Origin: Phylloscopus collybita
Taxonomy: Eukaryota > Chordata > Aves > Passeriformes > Phylloscopidae
DNA length: 64,000 nucleotides
Direction: 5' to 3'
Assembly: GCA_027886175.1 (NCBI GenBank)
Contig: JAJNNQ010000009.1
Coordinates: forward strand, 20,309,501-20,373,500
Below, one piece after another: positions 51,001 to 64,000 of the stretch. A program made the translations under genes and the position numbers. The notes below the pieces were generated by a model, which saw nothing but the letters and a program-made list of their open reading frames with translations, made no database searches and had not been told where the DNA came from. How positions within the stretch are numbered: the first letter of the stretch is position 1; each line of letters starts with the position of its first letter.

Positions 51001-54000
51001 CTTCTTCTATGTGTATTTACAATGGAAAATTGAAAATTTTGCATCATTGAAGCTGCATAAACAATGGAAGAAAACAAGTTTTAATAGCATCACTTAATCA
51101 GCTTAACTGAATAGACATTGAGTATTTTGCTTAGTTTGCTGCATGTCTTTGATATCTTCACTGGCACAGCTCCCTAGCAAAATATTTCATCTCCAGATGA
51201 TGCTCTGAACTCCAAAGGCATGAACTGACAGAAAAAAAAATACAGTCAGATGATAATGGAAAATATTCTACGGTACCATCTAATGGTAATTTCTTCTCCT
51301 AGGAGTCACAGAATCAATGCATTTTCCAGAAAGGGAGAAGCAAGTTTTCCCTACAAAAGAATAAGAGCAAGATTATTTTTTAATTAAAGCAATGTATGAA
51401 CCTCACTTGTAAGAGTTACTGGTCATACATGATCCTATCCTCTTGCATCTTTATTTATCCATGTAAGTATGATGTAGTCATTTTAGCTGAGCAGAGGGAT
51501 TCCCTCTGCTTCCATCTTTTTCTTTAACATAGACTTCAGTTTACAATTCTGAGCTATCACCTTTCTTCTCCTCCCCTTACAATAACACAGCTCTCACCCA
51601 AGACAGACTATTTGTATGAAAAAAATAAAAGCAAGACTATTGCAATATTTTGGTTGTTATAATAAGTATATATGCACAGCCAGCAATGATGACATTAATT
51701 TGAAAAAAATAATACAACCCATATCTTGAACTTTGCACGTTACCTCAGTGATATCAAGAACTAAAACATTTTGTACTTCTTATCAGCAAAGAAATTAAGA
51801 ACAAATAAAAACACATTAGTTTATCCAGTGACATTTACAAGCAAAAGTTATTCTACTTTTAGATTTAATCAGTAGAATTTCTTCTCAAAGCTTCAGTTTT
51901 CCCAAGCTCAATCTAAATAATGTACCACTTAATATTTAATGTGCTAAATTAAAGGGATGATGGGAAATAACCTCGTGACTCCTCGCGACTTATGCATAAA
52001 AATGCATGTACAATTTAAGATAGGCTGGACAGAAGCTCTTTCAGCTGTGATTGTAGCAAGAGATCCCTGGGACAGGGTTCCCCTTCTGCTCCCTTGTTCT
52101 CTGACAGCAGGTTGCCAAGACTCTTTCAAAGAAAGGAAAGCAGTGGGAAAAATAACATTGATGTCAACAAATCCAGGTGTGCATTCATGGGAAGAATAGA
52201 TTCCAGACAATTATTTTTATGTTAATAAAGGCAAGTGCACATACCTGGGAGGGATGATGGACTCCTTAGGGAGCTTGTTATCTGACACAATTGACACTGT
52301 GGAAAGATGGCTCTTGGGAGCACCACATCCAGCATCAGCTTAGCTCACTGCAGACAGACAGTGTTCCAGCAGAAGGAATTTTCCTTTTGTTAGGATAAAC
52401 TTAACTAGATGTCTCAAGAATATATTAATAACTTTTTCACAGCACCCATAAAATTATTTTTTGTTGGACGATTCCTGACAAAATTGAAAGGATGATTTAA
52501 TCATAAAAAAAGAGATAGTTATAAGAAAGACATCTAATTATGTAAAAAAATTGAGCCTGCTGGTCTTTTCAGGTTTTCTGAGCAACATGTTAAGCGAAAA
52601 TTAATTTGTATAAGTGTGGTATATTTTATCTTATTTGCAAAAAAGCATATAAATGTGGAAAAAATAGTTTTAAGTATTGAAGCTTGGTGGTTTTTGCATC
52701 CTATTTTTGTATTATGCTGGCTGTAGAATAGGTCTTGAGACAGCAATAACTAATATTCATATCAGCTGATCCCTAGAGATTAGCTGCAGCTTCCATTGCA
52801 TGGATGATGATTATCTTCATTAGCGACTTGTTTAATTTTCAAAATTCCTTGCTCTTTTTACAGTTGTTTTAGGTAATCAGAATGGAGATGAAAAAGTGAA
52901 GCACTGAAAAATATCTCTCAGGATAATCCTGCCATTAATCCAGGTGCACACAAGGAGGTAGAATCAAGTCTCTTTTAACTTGTAAACACTTCATGTAGTT
53001 TTGCTACCAATTTTATACATGTTTGCTCTAACAAGGATATATATGAAGAGTTCATTGGAGTGTTTATGCACTAAGCTTCACAGGATTGCATCTGACAATC
53101 AGCCATGGCATGCCAGGGGCTTTTTCATTAGTGACAGAACAACAGTGGCTAGTAAAACCAGGCTTGGAGCCACAATTAGAATATGTATGTGTATACAAAC
53201 ATCTCTGTAAGCCCTTTATTACTATTATTTGGTCTACTGGAACGTGTATTAATAATACTTTTACAAATATATTTGTTCAGTCAGATACCAACCTGCCTGA
53301 ACAATCTGCTGTCGTTTTTTATTTAAAAATGAACAGATTTAGTTCATTCTGCATTATGGGACTAGAACAGATCCCATTTGAAAACCAGTGTGGGCACTCT
53401 TCCCAGGCTGAGGTAGAATTGGTTGGCATTTAGAGATTACTCAATCAGAACATTTATTTAAAGCTTACATATAAATTTACTAGTGTAATTTTCTGTATAG
53501 TTTCACATAAACATTTTGACTGTTTCAAGAACAGATTTGGACTACTCTGAAACCCTAAGTGCAAGCTGATAAATGCCTAGTTACTGTTATACTCCACTTA
53601 GTATTCCAACACAGACAAACTGAATGTATGAATGTACTTTTCAGTTGCTTTTCTGTATGTATGACAAGAACTCTCTAATAAAGTTTCTCTGATTTACCAT
53701 ATTCCTACCTCATCATCCTTGTGAAAGTATTCACAAAATAGTCTTCCAGTTGAGGGGCAATCCCTGTCTGCAAATGACATAGTTAAGATTTCACCACAGG
53801 CAGGTCCTCTTCCCTACCTTATTTCCAGCCTTTATCATACTTGTGAGTTGGGATGCTTTTCTCTCTTTTGCACCACATTGGAATGCACAGATCTATTCTT
53901 TCCCTGTATTAAAAAAAAAAAAAAATCTGCAGTGATTTTTATTACTTACTGATTATTATTACTGATTTTTATAACTTACTTCTCCAAAGGAGAAGTGTCT

Positions 54001-57000
54001 CAGCTGTGACACAGAGTTATAAAGCAACTGCAAGTTCTGTCCTGCACAAGACTTAGGTAAATCATAATGACTTAATTAAGAGACTGAAGATAAAGAAAAG
54101 CATCATCTGGAAAAATTGAAATCCTTAGAAAAATATCTTTCAGAATTGCCATTAAAAATTTGGAGAAGGAATCTGTTGTCAGAATTACACTGAGAATTTG
54201 AGGGAGAGGGACTGTGGAGATCTATCACAGCTGATAGGTCTAACTGGTCTGAAAGAAGCAAATACCCTAAAGGAGATCTTCTTATTAGAGGATGGAATTT
54301 ATACTATCTCGTTTCTGTGAAAAAAAAAATAGAAAACATAGGGAAAAAAACCTCCCCTTATTCAAATATTATACCCCTGCAAGGGGCTAAGGATGCAATA
54401 CATTAGTGTTTTAGTTTGCATCAACAGTGTTCTTTTCAATGTACTGATCATCCATACTTACCATTTTTTTAGGTTACAATGTGGACTGCACTTGGAGGAA
54501 ATAAATGTTTTTCTATTAGTTGAAACAGAAGTATAAGGTTTGATCCAGGTGCTTACTTACTGCATTGCAACCATTCACACCACAGATCAGACCAAAGCCA
54601 ATACAAAAAAAAAATTGTTTAGTCTGCATATGAGGTCCTTGGCATCACCTGTTTCACTTTGCAAATCTCCCCTTGTAGCAGAATTATTGCTAGTACAGAC
54701 AGAACCAAGATGAGAAAGGTCAGCTCAACTTCACAACTTCACAACGATTCTCCAAAAAGCTTTGTTATTCACATATACTTATACTCCAAATCTCACAGCC
54801 TTTTAAAATTGTTATTGAATCTGAGATGTGTAGTTGATAATATTCTATTTTGCATATTTGGAAACCTGAGCTCAGTTAACTGTCTCATTAATATCATACA
54901 GGCATTTTCATGTCTGAGCTGAGAATTAACCTGCTTCTTTCAATTCCCACTCATATATACAAAGAAAGGTGACTTTACCACAACATCAGAGAATTGAAAC
55001 TCTGGTATGAAAAACACGCTTGTCGAGAAATATTTACATATCTTGTATCAGAAAGGCAAAAGCATTTCTGCTCTGCATACAAAAGACGGAAATACATAGA
55101 CTTTTTGCCTCAAATACATGTACAGATCTCAAAAATTTAGAAAATGGGCCACTAGGTATAATGACATAGTAATATTGTAACTCTCCAGGAAGGGAGTAAG
55201 ACACAGGTAGTGTTCTTTCTTTTCTTGCCTTGTCCAGAGATATTTGGATTCTGCCAAGGAGTCTGATTCACACTGAACCAAAACACAAGCTTCTGTCCAA
55301 AGCAGTGAATTATGGAAGGCAGAAGGAATGAAAAAGCATTGTATACTGCAAAGATCTAGAAAGTCCAGTAAAAATACTTTTTCTGGACAGATTTGAGATG
55401 TTTTACAAACCTCTTTACAGACTAATTCATATATACTACATAAATACTTAAATATACTACATTCTATGCAACTGAATTTTTAGCTGTATTCAGTTCCTGA
55501 AAATAAGAATAAATGAAAACATCAACTTCCATGCTACAATAATAAGATCTTTGATTCACCCATAGCAGCAAAGTTGGTGCCATAATGACTTTAACTAAGA
55601 GAGTATGAAATGAAGTGGGATTTTCTCTGAAAGGGACTGTGGTAATCACACTTACCTGAACGTTTCCTTCAGTCATTAGACAGGTATGTTCAATTAATAT
55701 TGAAAATTCCCATTCAGAAGACAGGATAATATTTTAATTAGAAATAATGACCTAAAATAAAAAGACAGATGCTAAAAGTACTTAAAGAAAAAATAATTCC
55801 TCCCACTGAAAGAAAATCTAAAAATGCATAAAAATGTCCACTTCATAAATTGTGACATAAAGTCTGCCTAATTATAGGAGGGGAAACATGAACAGTCAGC
55901 AATACTCAAAGCAAGATGAGCCATACAACATTTCTGTTTGCAACCTTATACATAATCTTATATAGTCATATAGCAAAATAGTTGGGTCTACTGACATTGT
56001 GCATTGTGATGGAAAAATAATTTGTTAAGAAGGATGATTTTTCAGAGAGCAACTGTCCTAGAGATTATATACTGCACAGCTGTATGTCATTTACACCTTA
56101 GGCATTTCCCTCTTTCCTTGCTGTTGATCCCCCTGCCAATATTATTAATGCTGTGCACATGCTCTCTGTATTTTGTCTGCAGCATATTTACAGTAGGTCA
56201 AACACATCTCATAAGAAATGGTTCCATAACCTTAAAAATATTAAGCTCACAATGAAATTTCTTAGTCTACATAAGTAACATTTAAGAAAAACCCCAAGCA
56301 ACATAAATTGCTTAAATTCTACACAAGCCATATTGTCTATCCAAGATTTGAGACTGAATAAAGCTGATATACAAGGAGAAAAATGAATGACACTATGGGA
56401 ATTACTGTACAGGGAAGTCCCATTAAGTAATCCTTCGGCTCATCTAACAAAATAAGAGTGACAACTTAGGAAGCAGAAAGTCAACATGGAAAGGATTTTG
56501 CAACAAGATAGACTCGTTGGCAATTCATAACCTTCTTCATTCTGACATATTTCTTCATCTTTACCTTTCCAACTTTTCTAAATATCTTTTGAGACTTGTA
56601 GTTAGTAAAACAATAGGAAGAACCTCCTTCATTATCACTCTTGAGGACCTTTTCTTCCTTCATTTAAACCTGCTTTGAGCAGCAGGCAGTAGGGGAAGGA
56701 TTAGAGACACAGGCAAATAGAGCACTAAATGAGAAGGCTGAAAAGCATCTCAGTGAGAGAGCACTGTCTGTCCCATTTGTTTAAAAAGGTGTCCTGTGAA
56801 AGAAAAGCTATCATATCATGCAACGGAGAATCCTCAAAACACACAGCAGACAAAAAACACTGTTATATCTCCTCTTCATTGAGGGTATTAAGAAACAGGT
56901 ACAGAGTGCTCAGAAAGGAAAAGCAATCTAGACAAGGGATGAGGGAAAACTACTTAAAAACAGTCTATAATAAAAGAAAGGAGAATCATCAGGAATCTGG

Positions 57001-60000
57001 AAGAGTGGACATCACCTTCTCACTAACCAGAGCTCCTGGGATCAAGTCTGTTGTCTGGGGTAAATGTAATTGAGGCTCAGCACATCTGACAGTGTACTTG
57101 AATCCTTCTCATCCTCATATGCAGAAGCATTCTGCACTGAATTATGTGGAACCAAATTTTAGCTACTCATTCCACAGCATTCAAATAGTTTATAATTATT
57201 TCACCGAATTGCAGAAGTTCCTGATTTTTCAGGCCTTTCTCAAAGAGAGGAACCTATATAATAGGCTTCCATTCCATGGCAATACTCCCAGTTACATTTT
57301 TATTTGTATTAATATAAGAAAACAAACCTGAAATCCTGAGATTGTGTTGGAAACTACTTTTTAATAACATTATTTTACATACACTTAATCAAATAATGTG
57401 ATGTTCAACCCTGAGTCTAATCTGTAAAATTAATTTCACAAGTACCTCATGAATGTCTTTAGAGTACTGCCAACCCTCCTCTCTGCTCCTCAATTGCTAA
57501 ATGAGTACAAGGGGTCCCCACAATCTGGTTTTTACTTGGAGGAAGGAGAGAAAAGTGACCTGTCAAGTTTTTAGGTTTTCAACTTGCGTTTTGTTTTGTT
57601 TAAAAAAAAATATCATTCTCTTTATCTTTTGCTACATAGTCCCCACTTTACTATTAACTTTATAGACAGGTCATTTCAAGTTTGGGATGGGTTTTTTAAG
57701 TTCTTTTATAGACATTTGAAAATGTGTGAAGAGACCTACAGGTAGTGGAAGACTAAAAATTCTTTTTAACCCTGCAAATGATTTTGGTAGGAAACAGAAG
57801 GCAATTCACAACAAAAGTAGCTTGTAACTGTCTGCAAACAAAATCACCTAGATTAGATAGCCTTTGGACTAACTTCTTCACAGATATTTGCAGTATGATC
57901 CATCTTCAGGGCCCTGAATTTGTAGGGTTGCTACTTTCCAGGGCTTATACTCAGATGCTCAAACCTAGGCTTCAGAAGTAAAATCAGAAAAGCAGTAGCA
58001 TCAAGCTTAAACAGTGGTACAGTTTAAGCTTCAAAACGTAAACATAAGACCCAGTTCTTTTCACAATGCTCATTCAATTCAGCACCTCTTGTTTAAACTG
58101 ATTATTTTACTTGCTTCATTTCTAGTTTCATATTCTAGAAAATCTTTAATTTCTGTGTTTTACAGCACCATAGTTATAACTTCAACAGCCAAATACCACT
58201 GAAATATATTTTAGTACACAGTTCCAACACATACTGATCATAGTTAACAACTGTTATCAGACCAGAGAAATATAAGTAGGCAGAAAGCATATTTTTCCTC
58301 TCAAAACCTTTCATTTTTTTTTTATTCCTCAGCACTTAACTAGTCAAATGTAAAAGGCAGCTGCAGTCACTAATTTTTCTAAACACCATACTAGTAATAG
58401 TGCCATCCTGAAAGTGCTGGTTTTAGATTCTCTACAGTCTGAGGAGATTCATCATCATCCATTGGCATGTAGATGTTTTACACTCAGAGTTGCATGCTTC
58501 CAAAACAGTAAGCCCTGTTCTTCTGGTTGCAAGTATGGCTGCCTATTCTGAGTGATTTTGGAAATTTCATAGGAGTAGAGGTGTCTTCTCAAAATCCCTT
58601 CTGCTCTGCAGAGAACAGCAGGGTTTCAAACACACCTTTTTGTGCTTTTTCTTTTGACTAGCTTGATGGCATGCAGGTTTTCCTCTTCAGCCAGGAGTTC
58701 ATCCCTAGGTGCCTAGCTCACCACATTTGAAAGCTTCACCAGTTAACAGAGGGAATAATTCTAGAGGTCAAGAGCCTGAAAGGTACGCCTTGTAATGTAC
58801 AAAGTATAGCTAAGTATAAATCTTTCCTTCAGGATTTTCAGGAATCAGAACAATTACATTTTCTGCTCTACTTTGTGTGTTGAAATAATAACAAAAGGAT
58901 TTCAAATAGCAATTACCCAATAGGAATGCACTCTCTTCTGGTATAACATAGAAAATCCGGCATTATGGCTTCACATGCAATAACAAGCTCATTTCACTTG
59001 CAGTTAGTGTCAGAGATGAAATAAAGTTACCCAGTGCAATGGGGCACTTATTTTACTGATTCATTGTCTCCACTAGCATTCGGAAGATAGGCCAGTCTTT
59101 TCACAAAAGACAACACTTTTCTTCTGCACTAAAAGACTGTTTATACAAATCTGTATTCATTGATTCAAAGATTTATTTGAACATGCTTCATTATAAGACC
59201 TGAAAGTATGATGCTGGAGTATCAGCATTTCATATGGGTTGTTTCTTCGTATTTCTTTCAGAAAAGAAAGAGAAAATCTGACTGGTTAAAATTTCCTAGT
59301 ATCCTCCATGAGTCACAGGATATAAGATTTTCAACAGCACAAAATAAAGTGAAGAACCTGAAGTGGGTTTGGTCTTCAGTTAGTATGGTGAACTCGGCTT
59401 CTGACTCCTTGAGAGCATTCTATAACCCTAAGTGCCCTATGCACATGCTTTAAAATACATCATGTATCAGCTGAGACAGCCAAAACCAAGGCTGAGGAGA
59501 TATTTCTTACATCCTCCCATTTTTAGGGCATGTCCTGGTTACATCTATCTCTGATCAGGCCTTAAAGTCTGTATTTCAGGATACAGCTCTTGCCAAATCA
59601 GTCACTGTGCCATTTATCCAAGGGCAAAGATCATCCATCTAATTTCAACTCCTTACAAGAAATACTCTCAGGTAATGAAACCTTCTGGTCTTATTGTAAG
59701 GTTTTCTAAGCATCTTTGTTCAATCTCAGTAACTCACTGCAGATTTTAGGGGTGAAGTGGGAAGCAGGTTTAAACACAATCTGCATAGACAGCAGATGAC
59801 TTGAAAAGTAGAATCCTGCCTCTTTGCCCACAATTAGGGTCAGCTTTTACCTTAGAGCCAAGCTGGCAGAAGTGCTCAAAGTTCACTGATATTTTTGTCA
59901 TTTTGTACCACTACTGTCATGAGCAACATGGCCAAGGTAACTGTAATATGAACACAATGTGTAGAACAGGGAGTAATGTAGGGTGTCTGTGATTTGTCAC

Positions 60001-63000
60001 ATCTAGCAGGTTTCCATGACCATTTTTTCATAAATGTTCATGTTAGTAGGGTTTGTACTAATGCAGTAGAGAGCTCTTGAGCAAAGTCAATCATAGTGTG
60101 AATTTCTCTGGTAATACAGGCTACACAATAATAACAAAAACAAAAACAAAACAAAACCAAAACAAAAAATAAAAAAGCAAAAGGATATATAAGAAAAATT
60201 TATAAATATTTTCTATTTTCTAAAATATAGCAAGAATCTTTTTGTTCCTTTGGTATTGTTTGGATAGCAAATACCCTAAACTCTTCATGTTTTCTATTTT
60301 ATTGTACTCCTAATTCTCTAGTACATTATTCACAAGCATGAATAAACAGAAACTTACTTCAGAATAATCCATGGATGTCCCCAGAAAGTACACAGCTTTA
60401 GAACTGCTACTGGTTTAGTCCCTGGATGGAACATGGCCTTCGACCAATGGCTCAGTATACAGTTAAGTGATGAAAGAAGGAAAAGGTCAGAAAACACAGA
60501 TGTAAAATAGAGAGGGTCTATGAGAGGCAAATGGTGGACATGAGAATTATTCTTCTCTGGGAGGAAGAGAAGAAGGCAAAGGTTGTCTTGTCTAAGAGTC
60601 AGTTTAGGATTGAGAGGAAGGAAAGCCCAGAGCTACAAAGGAAATAATAATAGAGAATAGCTGTCAAAGCAAATTGGGCTTTTTTAAATAACTATCATTT
60701 TGTTTCTAGATGAGTCAAAGGACCCTGGCTCCCTGTAGCTCAGCCTAGGGTAAAGGATGAAGATTAAAGAGAGTGGATGCTTGGAGCTTTGTACAAGGCT
60801 GGGAACTGGAAAGAATTATGCACACACAGCCAAGGGCTGATGTTAGAACTCTTCAGTGGAGAGTTTAGTTCCTGGAGGGAGAGGGATCCCCTGGGGTGTG
60901 ATAACCTATATATGGTTAGAGATGGGGTTCAGAGCAGAAGAGAGCTCATAGCTACAGCTAATGGGACTTCGGAAAGGGGCTGCCAGAAGAAATATCGCTG
61001 AGGAATTTTTGGCTTTGCAGAGGGCAAAGTACCTTGCCCAAATTTCAGTGTAGCAATTGGATCCAGGGAAAGAATAAACCCAGAACTGACAATTTAAGGG
61101 GGGTTATATAATACTTTTCAATGTAAACTGAGAGTTGATTTTCATATTCTTTTGTGACTGTATCTTCTCTAAACAAGATAATCTATCAAGGACATTTTGT
61201 TGCTGGACATTTCGTTGTGCCACTGGGCCAAGGGAACTAGCAAAAATATCTGAAAACTTTCATAATGGCAAATGATGTCCATCCAACTGAGAATGGAAAT
61301 GAACTTGAGGAGGCAGATCTTGGTTTTAATAACTTCAGCAGAATGTTATTCCAGTTTAAAGCAGAGTTGACATTAACAGAAAATAAAAACAACTCATATA
61401 TATAATTTTGGCTTATTTCTTGGTTAAAATGTAGGAATGACATGTCTGCAGAAGATGTTTCTGGGCCTTCAAATTCTGGTTCTATAGCAATAGAGTAAGT
61501 TTGGAAAGCAAGAAAACAAAACAGCAAAGTACTATTAGTAACTAAAGAACACCTCGTTAAGATAGTGGTGTGAAAAAAGAGCCATTTTATAGTGAAATTA
61601 CAGCAGGATCCTACCTGCTTCTTCTATTACCCCAGCAATAAGATAGACGAGGTCATATTTACAGGAAGGAGAAATGACATGGGTTTTCTCTGTGGTAGAG
61701 CAGAAGTGCTGAAAATAACACAGTGGGTCTGATCATCACCTGATTAACATGCAACCATTTCTGAGAAATGAGAAATGCTTTAGGTAACCATATGTTTTGT
61801 GAATAAACTATTTTACTTAACTGTCTGGGATTATTCCAATTAAATTTTTTCTTGAACTATAATATGATTTTTAATACTACAGATTAATTACTACTTTAAA
61901 TCCTTTTTCCCTAGTGACTTTTTAGAGAAAAAACAGATAACCATTAAAATTTCTTTCCCCACTATAAACACATCTTCTTCTTATATATTGCATTATTTCA
62001 GAGAGTTTGCTACTGCCATCAGAAGATCACTGGACTTCTAATTAATTTTCCTCCGTCTTTTAAAAGTGATGTTTTGCTGCATAAAGACAGTGATAAATTT
62101 TAGAGCACAGCTGCTAGGATTTTAGGAAATTACTTTATTGGTAACAACTTGGCAGTGTGAATCCCTGAATCAATAGTAAAGTGACTCATGCGTCTCGACT
62201 TTGTCTTTGGAAAGGCAGTGCAGACTATTAATTTCTTGGTGCTGCAGAATGTGAGTGCTCATGCATATGGAAGGGACATTCAGGCGCACATGAGCACACT
62301 CTCAATGAAAGCATAAAACCTTAGCCTTACTCAGAACAGAGAAATTTTATTAATTAAATTTAATACAAACATGTTCTTTTAATAGTAAATAATTTGATAA
62401 CTTAGTAGGAAGGACTACTCTTTCTGTACCTGAATTCAAAAGGTTGCTTAATGCAGCAACTTTGTGCATTGTTTTGACTTCTGGATGGAGATTCCTGAGA
62501 AAAACTTTTAAGCCTTTTTCTGTTTAATAACAGGAATGGAAAGAAGAAAGGCATAATACTTTATATTCTCAGAAAGGATACATTTTAACTTTACCTACAA
62601 TGTAAGAAATAATTGTCATTATCTTTTGGGTTTGACTTCAATGGTTTGGGGTTAAAAATGTAATATTTGATTAAACGCATTTTTGTCATTCTTTGACTAC
62701 TAAAAGCAGTTGTGTAGCTTCAGACTGGAGATGTAGGCAATTAACATTTAAAACATGAATACATAAATTTTAGCAGTTGTTATACTCATCTACTTACAAT
62801 GATATACAGTTTCAATAAATTTAATGAAAATGGGGTTGCTACTGAAATTTTATCATTGAAATTAATGCAATTTCAGGCAGATACATGAAATTCCACTTCC
62901 AGATCAAGGTATGTACAAGAAAAGTAATAAATTAGACCATGGGTTCTTAGGTAAGCTATATCATTCAGGTTTTTAGAACTGATTTTTTAAATTGTGATAC

Positions 63001-64000
63001 TATGAAAAACGTCCAACTGCTAATTTTAAAGGGACAAAGATCTATCTGTAATTCAATGAAAGAATTCTTTTCAGACTGAAGACCAAGAATAAAGAAATAA
63101 ATTAATCAGTTCTCATTTCTTACATTTTGAATTTTCTCCTGAAAGAATATTTCTAAAAGCTTTTTTATATCTTTTGGGTTCCAACTGAATTTTCTTTGGA
63201 TCGTGAATGTGAAGGTTAATAGAACTTTCATGTTTTGTTAATACTTGCATACTTCCAGTTTGACAAAAGTGAAGAAAATCTTTGCTTAGAATAATCTACA
63301 GACAGCAGCATTTTTCAAACACAATCAAAGTGACAGTGCAAGAAGAAGCAGGGAAAAATTGATTAAGTAAAAAAAAAAAAAAAAAGGTACCTGGTAACTT
63401 CAGCTAGATGATTAATAGTGTATCACAGAACTCAAGCAACAGATGTTTATTAATGACAAGAGGAATGGAAATGCCAAACAGAAAATGAAAGGAATACTAA
63501 CTCTTGAAAGCAGAGCTGTACTAGGAGACAGGGAGGACATAAGGGAGCCCTGCCAGGAGAGGAAGGAAGGTGCTGAAGTAGAGGCATATCCTTCATTACA
63601 AAAGTTAGAGAACATTTGGACTTACTTGGGGTAAGCAGTGATTAATGTTCAGAATAGAAAAAGCAGTTGGAGTAATGTAAGACAGGGAAACCTAGGAGAT
63701 GTGTACTGAAAGAAGTTTGGATTATGAACTATAACAAAAACACATTCAAAGGCAGAAATGCCCTTGGCTGGGTCCTGCATTTCATTCCTCAATCAGTAAG
63801 GCCTAAGGTAATCCACTCAGAGATGCTCTAAGCAGGGTCAAAATGGGCAAAGCCAGAAATAATGAGTCCTTTTTTGGACTGGGAGAGATGCTGTCTCCAC
63901 AGTGTTTTCTACTTCTTAATCCTTCATTGGAAGGAATAAACTAGTTTCTCTAAAAGATATAAATCTATACAGGGGAAGTGCAAAACTCACTCAGGTGGCA
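48000..64000. other. Intergenic desert, simple repeats only
   Basis: A tracts near 53910-53924 and 63370-63386 and a CAAAA-type repeat at 60131-60179. The longest frames (50136-50453, 53086-53433, 56729-57073) lack signal peptides, domains or splice-coherent neighbours, so I leave them out. Confidence 0.45.
60131..60179. repeat. (CAAAA)n simple repeat
   Basis: ACAAAAACAAAACAAAACC-type units over about 50 bases. Confidence 0.85.

Noticed and set aside
53086..53433. 115-codon plus-strand frame
   Set aside because: No recognisable motif, signal peptide or splice partner; expected at this window size.

Overview
The window looks like the genome of a bird, most likely a songbird. It is AT-rich and intron-bearing. 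It carries several 5'-truncated CR1 LINEs, three of them ending in the avian CR1 tail, and LTR sequence of a kind I know from passerine genomes. No bacterial or viral gene organisation is visible. The species assignment is inferred from repeat content only.

Region 1 (about 0.37-15.5 kb, + strand) is the only gene I can identify: DTHD1 (death domain containing 1). I recognise it from memory of the vertebrate protein family, and no alignment was run. Ten exon-like blocks lie in order with splice signals in place. The ZU5/UPA-like region is in exons C-E, a further domain in exons F-H, and the C-terminal death domain in the last exon. The frame is broken repeatedly: two in-frame TAA codons in exon B, a frameshift in exon E, a phase clash between exons E and F, frameshifts in exons H and I, and a TGA inside the death domain. 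I therefore read it as a unitary pseudogene, or at least a strongly decayed copy. The introns hold three CR1 pieces, one ERV-like repeat and long T tracts.

Region 2 (15.5-64 kb) is a gene desert. I find no convincing intact gene on either strand. What is recognisable is transposon debris: CR1 pieces at 17.5, 26.3, 36.3-37.25 and 38.3-38.9 kb, a solo LTR at 29.97 kb, and a probable antisense solo LTR at 35.74-36.27 kb flanked by 11-bp direct repeats. There is also a GC-rich, CpG-bearing segment at 33.3-33.65 kb and various simple repeats. One minus-strand stretch near 23.1-23.75 kb has coding-like pieces in all three frames and may be an unrecognised pseudogene.

I found no CRISPR array, operon, tRNA or rRNA gene, and no new multi-gene system. 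The most interesting content is the decay of DTHD1, with its individual lesions still readable while most splice sites are kept.
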